Shown here in pieces: positions 1 through 13,529 of a DNA stretch of 64,000 nucleotides (its first letter is position 1; every line of letters starts with the position of its first letter). The translations under genes and the position numbers were made by a program. The DNA comes from Sipunculus nudus. Its lineage: Eukaryota; Annelida; Sipuncula; Golfingiida; Sipunculidae. The stretch lies in contig CM049317.1 in the NCBI GenBank assembly GCA_026874595.1, positions 52,845,618 to 52,909,617 on the forward strand, given 5' to 3'. The notes under the pieces are model-generated. The model saw only the letters and a program-made list of their open reading frames with translations. It did not search any database and had not been told where the DNA came from.

Positions 1-845
1 CACAAATGAGGGACATGGCCAATACAAATGAGGGACATGACCAACGAAAATGAGGGACATGTGCAACACAAATTAGGGACATAGCTAACACAAATAAGGG
101 ACATGGCTAACACAAATGAGGGACATGGCTGACACAAATGTCGGTCATGGCAAACACATGTAGGACATGGGTATCACACATATGGGACATGGCTACCGCA
201 AATGAGGGACTGACTTGAATAACTTGGGACATGGCAAAAACAATTAAGGGATATGACCAACACAAATTTATAAGAGACATGTCAACACAAATGAGGGGCA
301 CGAGCAACACAAATGATGGACATGACCAACGAATGAGGGGCACGGCCAACACAAATGTGAGACATGACTTCCACAGATGAGGGACATGAATTCCCAAGAG
401 GAGGGACACATTCAACAAATTTCAGGGACTTGGATTTCCAGATGATGGACTCGGAACACACAAATGAAGAAAACGGCTCACACAAATGAGGGACACAGTC
501 AACACAAATGAGGGACATGGCTATCCCGGATGAGGGACAAGGCACAAAGAAATGAGGGACATGGCTGACACAATGGAGGGGCACGAAACACACAGATATA
601 GGACATGGCTAACACAAGTGAGGGACCTTGCCACCACAAATGAGGGACATGGCTAACACAAATGAGGGACATGGCTCACAGAAATGAGGGACATGGCTCA
701 CACAATTGAGGGGCACGATTTACACAAATGAGGGAAATGGCTACCACAAATGAGGGACATGGCCACCACAAAAGAGGGACATGGCTGACACAAATGAGGG
801 ACATGGCTCACAGAAATGAGGGACATGGCTCACACAATTGAGGGA
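1..845. repeat. 22-bp minisatellite array, about 38 units
   Basis: A degenerate tandem repeat fills the left edge; a typical unit is ACACAAATGAGGGACATGGC plus TA. Units differ by point changes and small indels, and the array may continue to the left of the window. The open frames on the minus strand here are repeat translations (recurrent MSLICV/HVPHLC) and not genes. The array ends abruptly near 845, after which the sequence is unique and AT-rich. Confidence 0.95.
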
Positions 846-1473
846 CAGTCCGATGGTCAGGCACCTATTTTGAGCCCCTGTTAATCTACATCGCTTGATT
901 TCCAAAGTTCATGTCGTTCATGTCTGAAAAAGCACCGAATGACCTTATTCAAAATAAATCAGCAAGCGAAAAATTTGAAAGTGACAAATATTAGCCATGT
1001 GATAATAATTGTAAATTTTCTTTACTTCATTTAGATCGTTTCAATTAACATCGAGTGCTTTCGGTTTCTTGATTGAAGTAGGCTAAGAGTGTTGACTTTG
1101 AATCAAATATAGATTACCATTTACTGTCCGGTATATTTATGATTATTTTACTTTTACGGCTTGATTCGTATCAGACGTGGTTTTTATTTTCCACAATTTA
1201 AGAACTAAAAAAAGATAACGCCAAGGAGTGTACAAGTTTATTCACAAATATTCACCACTATAACAAAAGTGTTGAAATGGATGCAAACACATGAACAGCA
1301 AAAAAAATCATCCTATCAATGGCCATAAATATTAAACAGATAAATAAAAAATACGACAATACTTATAGTATATGTATTTTATCATGGATACACGGACGCA
1401 TAACATAATTTTGTGCACTTTCATGGTCAGCAGAAGCATTACTTGGATATGACGTCACAGTTCTTTTCTGACT
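846..1473. other. AT-rich 3' flank of the FABP gene
   Basis: No coding potential seen. On the minus strand this lies downstream of both terminal exon copies and holds candidate polyadenylation signals. The rest shows no recognisable repeat. Confidence 0.5.
1237..1242 (-). promoter_or_regulatory. candidate polyadenylation signal AATAAA
   Basis: Minus-strand AATAAA 232 bp past the stop codon of the distal terminal exon copy (stop at 1474-1476). A second AATAAA is at 1183-1188. AATAAA is expected often by chance in AT-rich DNA, so the assignment rests on position only. Confidence 0.3.
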
Positions 1474-1527
1474 TCATGCAATCTTCTTTAACACGCAGTG
1501 CACCTCGAGTCCCTTGATGCAAATGGT
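1474..1527 (-). CDS. FABP terminal exon, second (distal) copy
   Basis: This exon encodes the same 17 residues plus stop as the proximal copy (TICIKGLEVHCVLKKIA, TGA at 1474-1476) with an intact AG acceptor just before base 1527. It could serve as an alternative last exon giving the same protein with a different 3' UTR, or be an unused duplicate. In transcription order it comes after the copy at 1809-1862, so splicing to the first acceptor would skip it. Nothing in the sequence disables it. Confidence 0.6.
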   Translation of the reverse strand, partial: TICIKGLEVHCVLKKIA

Positions 1528-1675
1528 CTGAAATATTCAGAAACACAATGATTATAATGAGCCCGATGGTCGTTTACACAAAAGGTCATTGGTATGCTAG
1601 TAAAGGGAAACGAAAAAGAAATCTGTTAATTTCATATTAGAAACAAACTTGCTTAAATTTTTAAATATGTAAATT

Positions 1676-1681
1676 TTTATT
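1676..1681 (-). promoter_or_regulatory. candidate polyadenylation signal between the two exon copies
   Basis: Minus-strand AATAAA 128 bp past the stop of the proximal terminal exon, inside the distal duplicate unit. It could end transcripts that use the proximal exon. The matching hexamer of the other unit lies upstream of the proximal exon at 2011-2016. Confidence 0.3.
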
Positions 1682-1759
1682 TAATGCACATTAATCTAAG
1701 TTTTCATAGCTTTCTTTTAAAATGAGTGTTGTAACGAATAGTGCCGTTAAAACCCTCGT

Positions 1760-2094
1760 GGTCAGCAGAAGCATTACTTGGATATGACGTCACAGTTCTT
1801 TTCTGACTTCATGCAATCTTCTTTAACACGCAGTGCACCTCGAGTCCCTTGATGCAAATGGTCTGAAATATTCAGAAACACAATGATTATAATGAGCCCG
1901 ATGGTCGTTTACACAAAAGGTCATTGGTATGCTAGTAAAGGGAAACGAAAAAGAAATCTGTTAATTTCATATTTGAAACAAACTTGCTTAAATTTTTAAA
2001 TATGTAAATTTTTATTTAATGCACATTAATCTAAGTTTTCATATCTTTCTTTTAAAATGAGTGTTGTAACGAATAGTGCCGTTAAAACCCTCGT
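1760..2094 (-). repeat. tandem duplication carrying the FABP terminal exon, proximal unit
   Basis: Second 335-bp unit, joined head to tail with 1425-1759. The junction at 1759/1760 lies in the text CCCTCGT|GGTCAG; the outer right edge reads CCCTCGT followed by unique CATTTT. Confidence 0.95.
1809..1862 (-). CDS. FABP coding exon 4, proximal copy
   Basis: The acceptor TATTTCAG is followed by ACC ATT TGC, which continues exon 3 in phase 0, and ends at TGA (1809-1811). It encodes 17 residues, the last two beta strands. Family members normally have an Arg-x-Tyr near this end (for example C-T-R-x-Y); here the aligned positions read C-V-L inside EVHCVLKKI. Confidence 0.82.
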   Translation of the reverse strand, partial: TICIKGLEVHCVLKKIA

Positions 2095-5000
2095 CATTTT
2101 ACCTTCTCTACAAAATGTACGGTCTGTTGGCGAAATATTCGTTATATTTAGCATGGGCATCAAAACGCGGCACTTCCCCTCTCAGAAACATACTGCAAGC
2201 CTGGTCAGTGAGAAAGATAGTAGGATGGACCTATGACCTCGACCCTTGACCTCACAGTAAATTGAAATCAGCCGCTATCATTTAGTACATAGCCACTATA
2301 TGAAAGAAGGAGGTTTGACATGAAAGAATAGATTATAATAAGTCCAAAAGGATCTTTCGGAAGTGGTCAGGTGATCTTGACCATTGATCCCGTGACCTAA
2401 AATCTATATGGATTTTTTTACCTCTTTTGGAAGGTTGGCCATGTGTGAAAGATGAAATGTTTGGGATGGACATTTTGGCTTGAAATGCGCCGGCAAGCTT
2501 TTTCAAGAAAACTGTCCTTGACCTTTGACCTAAAAATCGATAAGGCTCTGCTCTATATTAGTAGTTGAGTTATATGTGAAAGATGGTATGTTTCCGTAAA
2601 AAACTAGTAATTTGGCTTAAAATGGGTTCACAAGGATTTATTAATATTACAGATGGACAGTGGGACGGGCGGACGCACTATGTCCCCTCGTGCAACTAAT
2701 AAAACGTGGGCACAACCTGGGAAAAGAGTGAATGGTTGTTTTGTGATAACACATAACAATCGTTTGGATATCAAAGGTATATATGTCTATAAGTAGTGAA
2801 CCATAAATCCAAAATATATTTAAAATAAATTTACCAGCACTAGTGTTTTTTATCGAGTCGTGTGATCAGTTATTGCCTTTTCACTGTGTGTAAACATAAA
2901 GTCTGGTGTTTCAGCCAGATTTCGTCCGTGGAAGTACATTTTTCCCCACAAATTCTTTGTTTTATATATATTTGTATTCATATTTTTGGAATAAAAAAAA
3001 TGATATCGTTGTTTTCCTAATCGCGCACCTCTTGTCTATAATGAAATAGCCACTTTATTTATCTAGGAAATAATTAAATAAGAAGAAGGAAAACGTGCAG
3101 ATGCAGTTATTGCAAAAGTCTCAGTCGAGGATGAAAGAGAGTTGATCATAATAAACATATAGTTATACACAAAGCTATAAGAGGTGGATGAAATAGAAAG
3201 GAAATTTATGCATTTACATACAACTACTCAGAATAAATGAGCGCACTATATTTGATTGACACAGACATACTCAATACATAAATAACCAACCTGGTTTATG
3301 ACGTCACCGTTCACTTTGAATGCCATGCTGTAGTTCTTCTCCGGATGACCAATGAAGTCGTACGTCTCGACCAGGCGCCCATTTTCTAGGGTGATTATGG
3401 TCTGTGTAACAGTAACAGACATGTCAAAGAAATACATTCGGGAAATAAATAAGTTAAATAAAAGAGTAGGAAAGTTCCAGGATACCATTTGTCAAAAAAG
3501 GGGGAAGGGGTTATTGGATAAGGCATCCCCTCCCAAACTGCAGAAACTATATTTTTTTTATTTTGGCTGTAATGACATTTTCTTGAATATTTTTAAAAAC
3601 AACATGATGCGAAATATGGCATGGTTTTCTGTCTTAAGCTCCCCCTGCGCAACCCTGCCTTTATCCGCCCATGTGAAATGTATCATTCTATAATAACTCC
3701 ACATTTCCTATCGGAGTTATATGGCTCATCCATGAAATCAGCTATAATGATTACATGGTTGGGTTAAATGTTTTTTTCTCTCATTTGTTTAAGTCTATTT
3801 TTGCTGAAACCAATCAGTGATGGATAGAATAAGTCTATTGTATTGACGTATTGATATTGAAAGCTAAATATGATAGAGCGTTCTAATAATTTGGAAAAGG
3901 TACAAAAACATGTATAATATGTACCGCGGCTTCGAAAAGGACTCAAAACAAGAGTAGCTACATAACATGCGTGAACCGTCTTCACTACTTTTTCTTTTGA
4001 AACGTTGATTAAATTGGCCGCTGTGAATTCGGCTCGAGCACGTGTCAGCTTGAACATAATTGATGAAATAGCTAGCAAGACAGAACAAGATTTGCTCCCA
4101 GAGCAAGGGCTCTCCGAAGGAGCTTAGTAAAACCTGAGCCTTGCTATGAGAAGATGAACCCACTTCAGATCGTGGTCAAAATCGTAGTTTATTCACCAAA
4201 ATAGGACATGAACGTGTAAACATATAAACAGGATGTACTATGCTGATTCGACTGGCAAATACAATGCTTGTCAGATGCTCAAAAGAGCAGCTGTATGGGC
4301 AAGATCATAAACGCCCATTGCTCATGTTATGGTAGCACAATTATAAGCAAAATCATCTACATCTAAAATCGATCCCAAATTAGTTTCATGAATAAAATAG
4401 ATCCCATAAACTAAATATTTTTTTACGACCTGGTACAGTGTTCTTTTCTGAGGGTATACATATTGTTTAACTTTTCATTCACGTGAACATGATTTTGTAA
4501 CTATTAACAAAAACACTTATAAGATATTGTCATGAAGTTAAATATTAGCCCTATAAAAAGTGGTCTGCTGTTACTGGGTGCATAAAATAGAATACTGTTT
4601 AAAATTAAAAAAAAAATAAATATCTTACGCAATATGAATGAAAGTTTACAAAATATTATACCATCGGGGAAAGAACACTGTAATTGGGTTAAAATAATGC
4701 ATATTTCATGGGTCTAATATGGTTTTAAAACAACTCTATGTTTGATTTTAGATATAGGTTTTCTGCGAATTGTGCTACCTTAAACGATTAGGGCCTACCT
4801 TAAGAGGCGCCCCCAGGACATCTTTGTCGTCCAGTGCTTCACCAAGCCTAAAGACAAGTTCCTTCTTGTTACCACCCATGTCTAAGATCATTTTCCACTT
4901 ATTATCGCCCGCCGACTCGTACGTCCACACTCCATCCAGACGCCGGAAGACGGGCTTTGCTTCCTCGGGAATTTCTGGAAAATAACGGATTTCAGTTTTA

Positions 5001-8000
5001 AATTAACATTGCGGGCTATGCGTAAAGGTCACCATGTGTGTTCTGGTCAAATGACCCATGGCAGAAAATGCGGGTTTTTCTACAGGAAACAAGTTACATG
5101 ACAGATATTTCCACAGGAACCTAGGAACCTCGACTTCAATGGAAAGATTAGAGATATAGCATTTGATATATAACATTTGAGATATAATCAAATATATTAT
5201 TAGTTGATGCAAAGGAGAGGAAGTGGCCGAAAGCACTTTAATATCAGTAGATAGGACAGACCCGGACACTCAGTATCAGTAGTTCGGTACAGGTGTCGCA
5301 AATGAGGGGGGAAAAGGGTCTATTTATTTTTCCTAAATTATTAAAAAACATAACGAAAAGGCAGTCAGAGAGCGCACACATCCGCTAAAGTATGGATACA
5401 ATACAGATCTAAAATATGAAAAGTACTTGTTACCCCAGGACTTATCTTCTTAACGTATCAAAATATATTCACGTGATGCCAATGCCTATGAGTGTTTTTT
5501 TCTGGAGACAGGTAAACAACTAGACAAAAATCATCCGTTATCCACTTTTCTTGTCATACAGAATCTAATCTCGTCGAAGTTTTAATCGCACCAGTATCCA
5601 TCAACAGTATTTTAAATGGGAACAGAAGGAAATCAACATGTGATCCATGGGTCATGACGCTCAGTTGACTAGCCTGCATGACGTTATAACCTTACAGTTT
5701 ATAAGATGGAACCACTGATGTGATCAGGCAGTTTAAAAAGAGGGAAAACATAATTGGCCCCACCGATCTTAAGCAACTGATGAAACAATTCAGTAAAGAT
5801 CGATAAACACACCATTCAGGACACTAGATGAAACCACTGCTGAGTCACGGATACGATTGCTGTAATAAGACGATCTCAAAAATAGAGAAACATGCGTTAA
5901 CATTAAAAAATGTATCAAATTTTTCATTACTCTGGGTGCACAACCAAGCCCCATAACTCAAAGTTTATACGCCACGGTGAACCCATGTCAGCTGTCTGAG
6001 AGGATTTTGTAGGGTCTCCGTTGGTATAGAGATAGAAGATTCTATGTCCATACGATTTGTGCCATGTTAACCGAGTCCCGGACGGACAAAGCATGATCAC
6101 TATAGCTCAGTTGACTTTAAGTCAGTTCATTTCATATATAAAGATCCCATCTGGTTCGTCAGATATCAGTTGTTGGATGTTTTGATATAATATTATGTGA
6201 TAAATTAATATTATCATATTATATTCATAGAGCCGAGAACTACTGGGGCGAAACGGGACCTCATGAGTTAATATATGGGAAGATATTACCTGGGATAAAT
6301 TAATTTAAATTTTAATTAAGATTCCATCAATAATCAGACCATTTCCATGAATTCATCACCGAACAACTATTGTTTCAAACAGGCGGAGAATCCCCCCCCC
6401 CCCCAAATGCGTGGCTGATATCGCATGTCATATCTCTCGTACACACACACCCATACAGAAACACATACATGTTGATGTTAATGATCAATATGAGCAATAA
6501 TTATGTATAACTGGCATAAAAGTATGATCTAAAGGTATATATTAAACCCATTACTATGCTATACAGATTCCAATGATACCATAGAACAAGATAGTACCAT
6601 ACTATAAACAAATTACATTATTTGTGTATTTGTGGATATATTATATATAACTATGGCAGAGAATCCTCCTTGCAGTTTCCCTAATCGTTAAAATATTAAC
6701 TACGCCACTGTACCAGTCTGTTGGATACAGACTAAACAGCAAAACATGCCAATCAAGAAGGGCTGGCAGGTACTGTCTGGCCTTGAGTGAGTAATGTACA
6801 TGCAGGCTGTGCCGGCGTCGTAAGGGCTGCGTTTATTCTACCTCCTGAGTAAACAGAAGAAAGTGTTTGCTCTCTGCTGATGACATTGGTTGCCCTGGTG
6901 ACGTATTATCAGCAGTGTCCGGGCCCGTATCGACGATCGGCCATCAGTGTAGTGGCCACAAGTGTGTTCGTTCCCCAGTGTCCAAGAAGCAGAGACCTGG
7001 CCGACTTATGGCTCTTTAATCAATGCAAAAGTCCGATATCAGTGGTGGATCCAGGATGGGAAACGCGGGGCGACTCCAACCCCCCTCCTCCACACCCTGG
7101 CCAAGAATTTCCCAGGCTATTTTTGCTCATGAAACTAAACGTATATCAATGTTGGCAAATGAATTAACTATTTTACCTGTTAACTTGCTATCATTTGTTC
7201 TTGGCTGTGCAAATTCATACATTGAAAGTTAGCACTGTATCTAAACATCCCAACTTCACTTATTATATTAAATCTTCACTTAATTACCTTAACTCAACTT
7301 CACTAAAACCATAATACCTCAATGGGATACCTTTATCACGTAATTTATTAAAACAAATCCAACCCTTGGGATCCCACAACAATCCCTTCCGTCTCAAACA
7401 AGAGTTATTAAATCATGCATTCCACTAGATGGTTAATCTATAAACAAACCTGGTTAATCTATAGAAAAATAATAATAACAGATGATAATTAATACCTTTC
7501 TTCATCAAGATTTCATATGTTAAGTTGGATTTAACCCCCCCCCCCCTTATTTAAATCCTGTCTACGCCCCTGCAGATGAGGAACATCAGTGTTTTGCCAA
7601 CAATAGTGATTCATTCGACTCAAAGGAACCATAGTTTAATAGAATGGCATGTGTTTAAAGCCTTATAACATCATTCATATCAAGCCACTTTGAACGATCT
7701 AGTGTCTCCATTATTTATGGCAACGGGATGTTGTGGCTAAGAGGAAAAAATATTAGGTTATCAAGCAACGTGCACGTCAAAAGTGACACTCCGCATCGTT
7801 TTTTTTTTTTCATTAAAAAATCAACTGAGTATGAGCTAAAGCCGCTCGGGCTAACATTTCATTTTTCATATGTTTTCACCTGAAAAGCAAGACGATTCTG
7901 ACCATATGAAAATTTATTTTCTAAAAATACAGAGAACAAGTAATATATAGCCCTCTCGCACTGGTTTATGAAAAAAGTATACATGAGAAACCAACTTGGT

Positions 8001-11000
8001 TTTGGTTTAGGGACAACTGGTCGGAAAAGCTGTGTTACTGACCTGCTTCTCTTCTCGGATATGTTAGACAGAACAACAGTCGAGACAGGGCGCCAATTTG
8101 CCTGACCTTGACCGCAGTTACGTTAAACGAGCACTCCCAATTAAGCCCCGGTCTCAACCCACCGTGCGTGTTTTTAGACCGTGCGTTTTTTGAGGGTAAG
8201 CCACGGCCGCCACGTTTTTCTGAAAACCGGGGGAGGGATTGGCATGAGTAGAGAGGGAGTACGTCAACGCACGTCACTCGCACAGTTGTGCAAGGTGAAA
8301 GTACGTGGCCCATGAGCGGTTGCGTGCATCGTACGTTTCGCACGTGGTAAGTGAGTTAGTTGTACGTGCTTACAATGTGCTTGTAACGTACGATCTCCGT
8401 GCGATTGCCACGTTATCTGCGGAGGCCGTTCTTACACGTGATGCTCATGTACGATGTCCTTACTCACTCGCATGTTGATAGTGCGTTTAAGTGCGTTGAA
8501 CGTGAGTTTTTCCGACCGAAGTCGGGGATAAATCCGTGGCCCGACCGCAGCCCGAACGCAGCGAAAGTTCCTCGTGCACTTAAAGTGCTACGGCGTGTCT
8601 GCGTGCTCCCAAAACTGTACGGAGGCGGTACTCACCACGTACGTAATCCCAATTTTGCCCACGTATTTGCAAGTAGACATTACGCATTTGAAAGTACGAT
8701 GGGTTGGGACCACGGCTTCAAACAGGAGGATTTTTCAGCTATACCACAGGGGAATCCCTTCATGGTCTCTCTGTGAATGATAGAGCAATGCGAACATGCA
8801 TTGGTGGCTGCCAGTTCTTGTAAGAAATTATTCAACTTTTTTTAAATATTTACACTTTCCTTTTCCAAAGCTATATATAAATAGTCTCCAATGAGATTGA
8901 AAAATATGAAATTGAGAAATATATTTATAAAAGAAGGCAGACTAGATACAAATATGAAGCTGCAAAGAAGGAGAGGACACGAACCTCTTTCAGTAAGGAA
9001 CTGTGGGAGGGCTGTGACTACTCATCTCAATTGTCCGTCTTCAAAATCAAAATTTGTCACAGTTGAGGGTAAACCTTCTGTTACATTTTACATACGCATG
9101 TTAACATAATATTACTAATTCCATGATGTCCTTCCCACAAAAAAAAAATCTAGGTTCGTGAACTTTCATTGGAAACAATTCTTCTTCAACCTATTTGACG
9201 ACTACATTACCCTGTTTACTATGTTTATATACCTACGCTGCTTGTGTTTTCAGAGACCAAAGTGAATTGTGCGGAAAGGATTTCTTTCCCAACAATCATT
9301 ATTGAGTTCAGGGGACATTAAGATGAAAAAGGGAGAAAGGCAGTCAAGAAACTATTTCCCCAATAAGAAAATTATTTCACCTTGTAAAATCTATAAATAT
9401 TTATTTTAAAAATTCTATGTTTTAAACATAGGTCAACAAAGTGGTAACAAAGATGACTTATCAGAGATAAATTAAGTTTACATCGTGGGACAAGTCTTGC
9501 ATACCCGTTTGTATGAGAATGAGGTTGCTAATGTTCTTAAGTTAGTTTCTGATGATGGACCGGTTTCTCTTGATGGACCATCATCAAATATATCACTCCA
9601 AGGTTATCTTATGTATATGTGAGCAGACATAAAAAAGGGATCGTTGGTAATTTTAAGTGATGATTCAATGTTTAATATATACAGAAACAGCTCAAACCGG
9701 CTTCTGTTTTGTAGGGGTAGATCACAGGACTCAAAGCTCGGGGATCGTGGGATCGAATCCCAGCAAAGGTGGACAAATTTTTCACGGCCAGCCCCCATCC
9801 TGGTTTCCCTGACAAGCTATTGCGGTTTTTAGGGGTACCTCATTGGTATGACCCTGCAATGTTGGCGATTATACACCCATGACGAACAAGTGCGGTAGTC
9901 GCCGGGCCTGGTTATCACCAGGATATATTATAAATGAGAGGAAGCGTGTGTAACTACTCTGTCAAGAAGTCCGACACCGGAATGGAATTTGACGTACATA
10001 CTTAGTTACGCAAGCATTTAAAAAAAATGAAGGCAGTTACCTCAAACACCAAAATAATTAAAAAGAGTTGTAAAGGTGTCTAGGGTATAATTATATCAAA
10101 TCTGACGAAATTTCAATTTTACACAGTCAATTTTACACAGTCTCTTAGAACAATGTACAGTGGAACCCCACAATTACGACCACCCTGGGGACTGAGCAAA
10201 TTGGTCGTAATTTGGGGGTGGTCGTATTTGTGAAACTCTCAACGTGGTCGCATATAACACGCTGATATTTAATGTGTATCAGAATTTATCTATTGCATAT
10301 CTTTAATGTGAATTATAACAAAATATTTTACTTAGCGGAGGACCCTTATTATGATTTTTTTGTGTGTGTGTGTAGCTGAACATATATATTTATGATAAAA
10401 TTAACATACATGTACACATAGGTAGTGACTGATGATTAACAAATAATAACACTAAGGCAATACGATTTCAACCTACTGAATGCATATTGAACATTATGCG
10501 TGGCTGTCATATATTTAGCCTTCCGCTTGAGTATATATTGCGTGCACTTGAGTATTCCCGACGCTAAACTGCTGAGCCATTTGGTGCTGACTGCGCGTGG
10601 TGTTGCCGCCTTGATTAACGCCACTTTATCCTTCAAGGAGAGCTCTTTCAGAGGCATGGTTGCCTAACAGCAAGCAATTTAAATGCAAACTTAACCAGTA
10701 GAGAAATAAACTGACAATGATCAGAAAAGGCAAAATAATGTGAGGGATTTTACCCCCATGCAAGCTTTATTTATACATTCTACGGACTGCTCAATACTCA
10801 GTGTAAGTAAGGTATGAACACCTTAAGGATTAACTAGGTCGTTAATTTTACCAATAAAGATCAAACAATATGTGATGAGTTGAAATATTAAGCCCGCAAC
10901 CCCACACTCAGGGTAGCTGTAATATACAGGTGATCACTGAGGGGCAATTAGCATCTGACCCCAGGTCAGACCGGCTCATTAAGTAATCAGGCCGATGGTT

Positions 11001-13488
11001 ACCCTCTTTGATCTATAACCTACACCTCAACGAGTCTCAGCAAAGACACCGAGTCGGGAAGATATGCGGGACCAGATTAACACTCGGGTTAAGAAACCTT
11101 GTTACCCGCTTTGATCTTTCGTTAAGGCGCCTGTGACAAGACGCAGCCGTTGACTCGTGACAAATGTTGTTTCAGTACTTCTCGGCGGTGGTCGCATTAG
11201 CGGGGTCGCATTAGCGCTGAGGACAGAAAATCTGGTCGTAATTCTGAATTCAGGGGTGGTCGTAATTTTGGGTCATTTTTAAACATAAATAAACTAAAAA
11301 AAATTCGGGACCAAGCAAAATGGTCGTAATTGTGGGGTGGTCGCAATTGTGGGGTGGTCGCAAGGCGGGGTTCCACTGTACTATTCCCAGATTTACAGAA
11401 AAAAAGGGATTCTATTCATCATATAGTCAAATGTGTATTTAATAACTGTGCTCTGAGTAAGGTGGTTATCTAATGCAAACATTTCTGTTTGAGTGAACCT
11501 CCGCTGAGGCCTGATCTTGTCAGTGGTGGGTTTATGACTATGGGATGATAGCGTTTTATTGCCACACGTGAGATTATGATGACTAGTTTAATTAACAGGC
11601 CAACTTCTCAAACAGATAAACGTTTTCATTGGCACTCCGTTACCATTGATGACGGAGATTCGGGGCGGATCCAGGATTTAGGAAAAGGAGGGGTCTTATG
11701 ACAAAACCTAAAAAAAATCCCCAGGTCCTGGAAAAAGGGGGGGGGGGGGGGCATGCCGCAAGAATTGGTCTGAAACCATTGAAAAAAAGGTTGCGGTGTC
11801 TGAGAAAGGGGCTCCGGACCCCCTGGCCCCTTCCCCTGGATACGCTTCTGGGAATTATTTTAAAAAATACGAACAGAGGAATGTAGACCATTTATATACT
11901 TCTTATTGTCACAGTTCTGTTTCTCAATAGTGACTTTCCCTCTGCTTCGCTTGAATCCCTTCCCTCATTTTTAATTGGTAGACAAAGAGGCCATTTTGCT
12001 AATGTAGTTTGGTTTACAACCATATAACAGCTTCTGTATAATATGACCACAGAGGAATGGAATAAGTCTGACCAGTGACCTTGACCCTGAGCTGACCTCA
12101 ATTTGCATAAGCTTAAATTGTTTTGTTTTTTTTTTTTGGGGGGGGGGGGGAGGAGGTAGGGGCGTGTCCCACTCATCTTTAATGAGTATTGGTGAGAAAG
12201 TACCTTTTGTCTCCCTCGCGTTTTCAGGGAATAATACACATCATTCTTTGTCAATCAATATAGAGTTCCCTCATATTTGGCGCAATAATCATTCAGTTAT
12301 GTATCCTACATTGAGAAAATTTAGGACCTTGCAGGTGTCAATCGTCTCTTTGAATTGGCATACATGTCAGTCCATGTGTTGGAGTTTTTAAATCAAATGT
12401 ACATTAAGAATAATATAGGGATGAAAATTTTCCATTTTTTGTATAATCGAAATATATATTTATTTATGTGATGGAATTAAAGAAAACTAATATATTCTGG
12501 AAGAGGGATTTTTTTCTGTTTGTCATATGGGGGTTGGGAGGTTTGCAGTCGGCAGTGAATAAGCGCCATATCGGCCCTCTGACATAATGACCAGATAAAT
12601 GTCTGTCAGAGTGCCTTTACATCTAGGTCTGAGGAACACATTATAAGGCCCAATGAGGATGCAATTATTTTCGTCATTTTTGACAAAGCCTTATGGCCTA
12701 CAGGTACACTGTCAATTTACATAAACCCGACTAATCGTTTGCATATTTAGCATACTTTTTAAACAATACCAAACATGAGCGAGAAAAGTTCCGTTTTAAC
12801 TCAGCATAATGGTAAACCCCTCCGCATGTTTGTTGAATTTCTGACCGCATGAATGTATAGGCATGGCTCGCACGGGTTACTTGTACGCGATACAGGAAAT
12901 GACTCGTTACCAAAGAGACGGACTCTCAGCTTGGGTTGTGAGTTCAGATATATTCTCTTGTGTTTATTCATAATAAGTAGCATTATGTTCAGATAATGGG
13001 CTGTTTACCACAATATGAATGCATCATGATGGAAGACCACTGCGTTGCATTCCTCGATATTGCTCGTATCAGGACTCAAGAAAGCTTACCAGCCCAATGA
13101 TCATTGCCTACTGAGTCGGGTTTTCAAGGCTACTAGGGATTTTGAACGGATGGTATTATTTCGGAGGGATGGGGGGGGGGGGTAGTACTCAATGATTGTC
13201 CATTTGTTCGGTCGGAGGTAGATCTATTATAATTGTATTTTTTTTTTTTGCATTAAAGACTGTAAAGATAAAACCGTAATCGTCGATGGTATTACAAGCC
13301 TTATGTCGTGGATAATGTTACGTTATATATCAGACTTTTCAAGAAAAGCTGCATAGGTTTTCCTTTATGAAATGCCTGTATAGGTAACAGTATGGCTGCA
13401 ATGTGTATTCAAGGCTGGGGGATGACTTGCAACTTTTCTCAAGCACACATACAAAACAAACACACATACACACATATATATATAAATA

Positions 13489-13529
<41 letters not shown>

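Larger units (their letters stand above)
1425..1759 (-). repeat. tandem duplication carrying the FABP terminal exon, distal unit
   Basis: First of two directly abutting 335-bp units (the second is 1760-2094). By eye they differ at two positions only, near 1639 and 1709, so the duplication is very recent or is kept homogeneous by conversion. Each unit holds a complete copy of FABP coding exon 4 with its acceptor site, the stop codon and flanking intron and 3' sequence. Confidence 0.95.

Noticed and set aside
107-593. Two overlapping open frames of about 103 aa on the minus strand
   Set aside because: They are translations of the 22-bp minisatellite; the repeat period shifts through the frame and no real protein is encoded.
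3764-4163. Open frames of about 100 aa on the minus strand
   Set aside because: They lie wholly in FABP intron 2, overlap each other in different frames and show no motif.
8035-8776. Open frames of 102 and 125 aa on both strands in the CpG-rich block
   Set aside because: The composition removes stop codons; sequences lack any recognisable domain.
9715-9790. Possible tRNA gene
   Set aside because: The B box is good, but the A box is poor and no cloverleaf can be drawn; treated as SINE-like.
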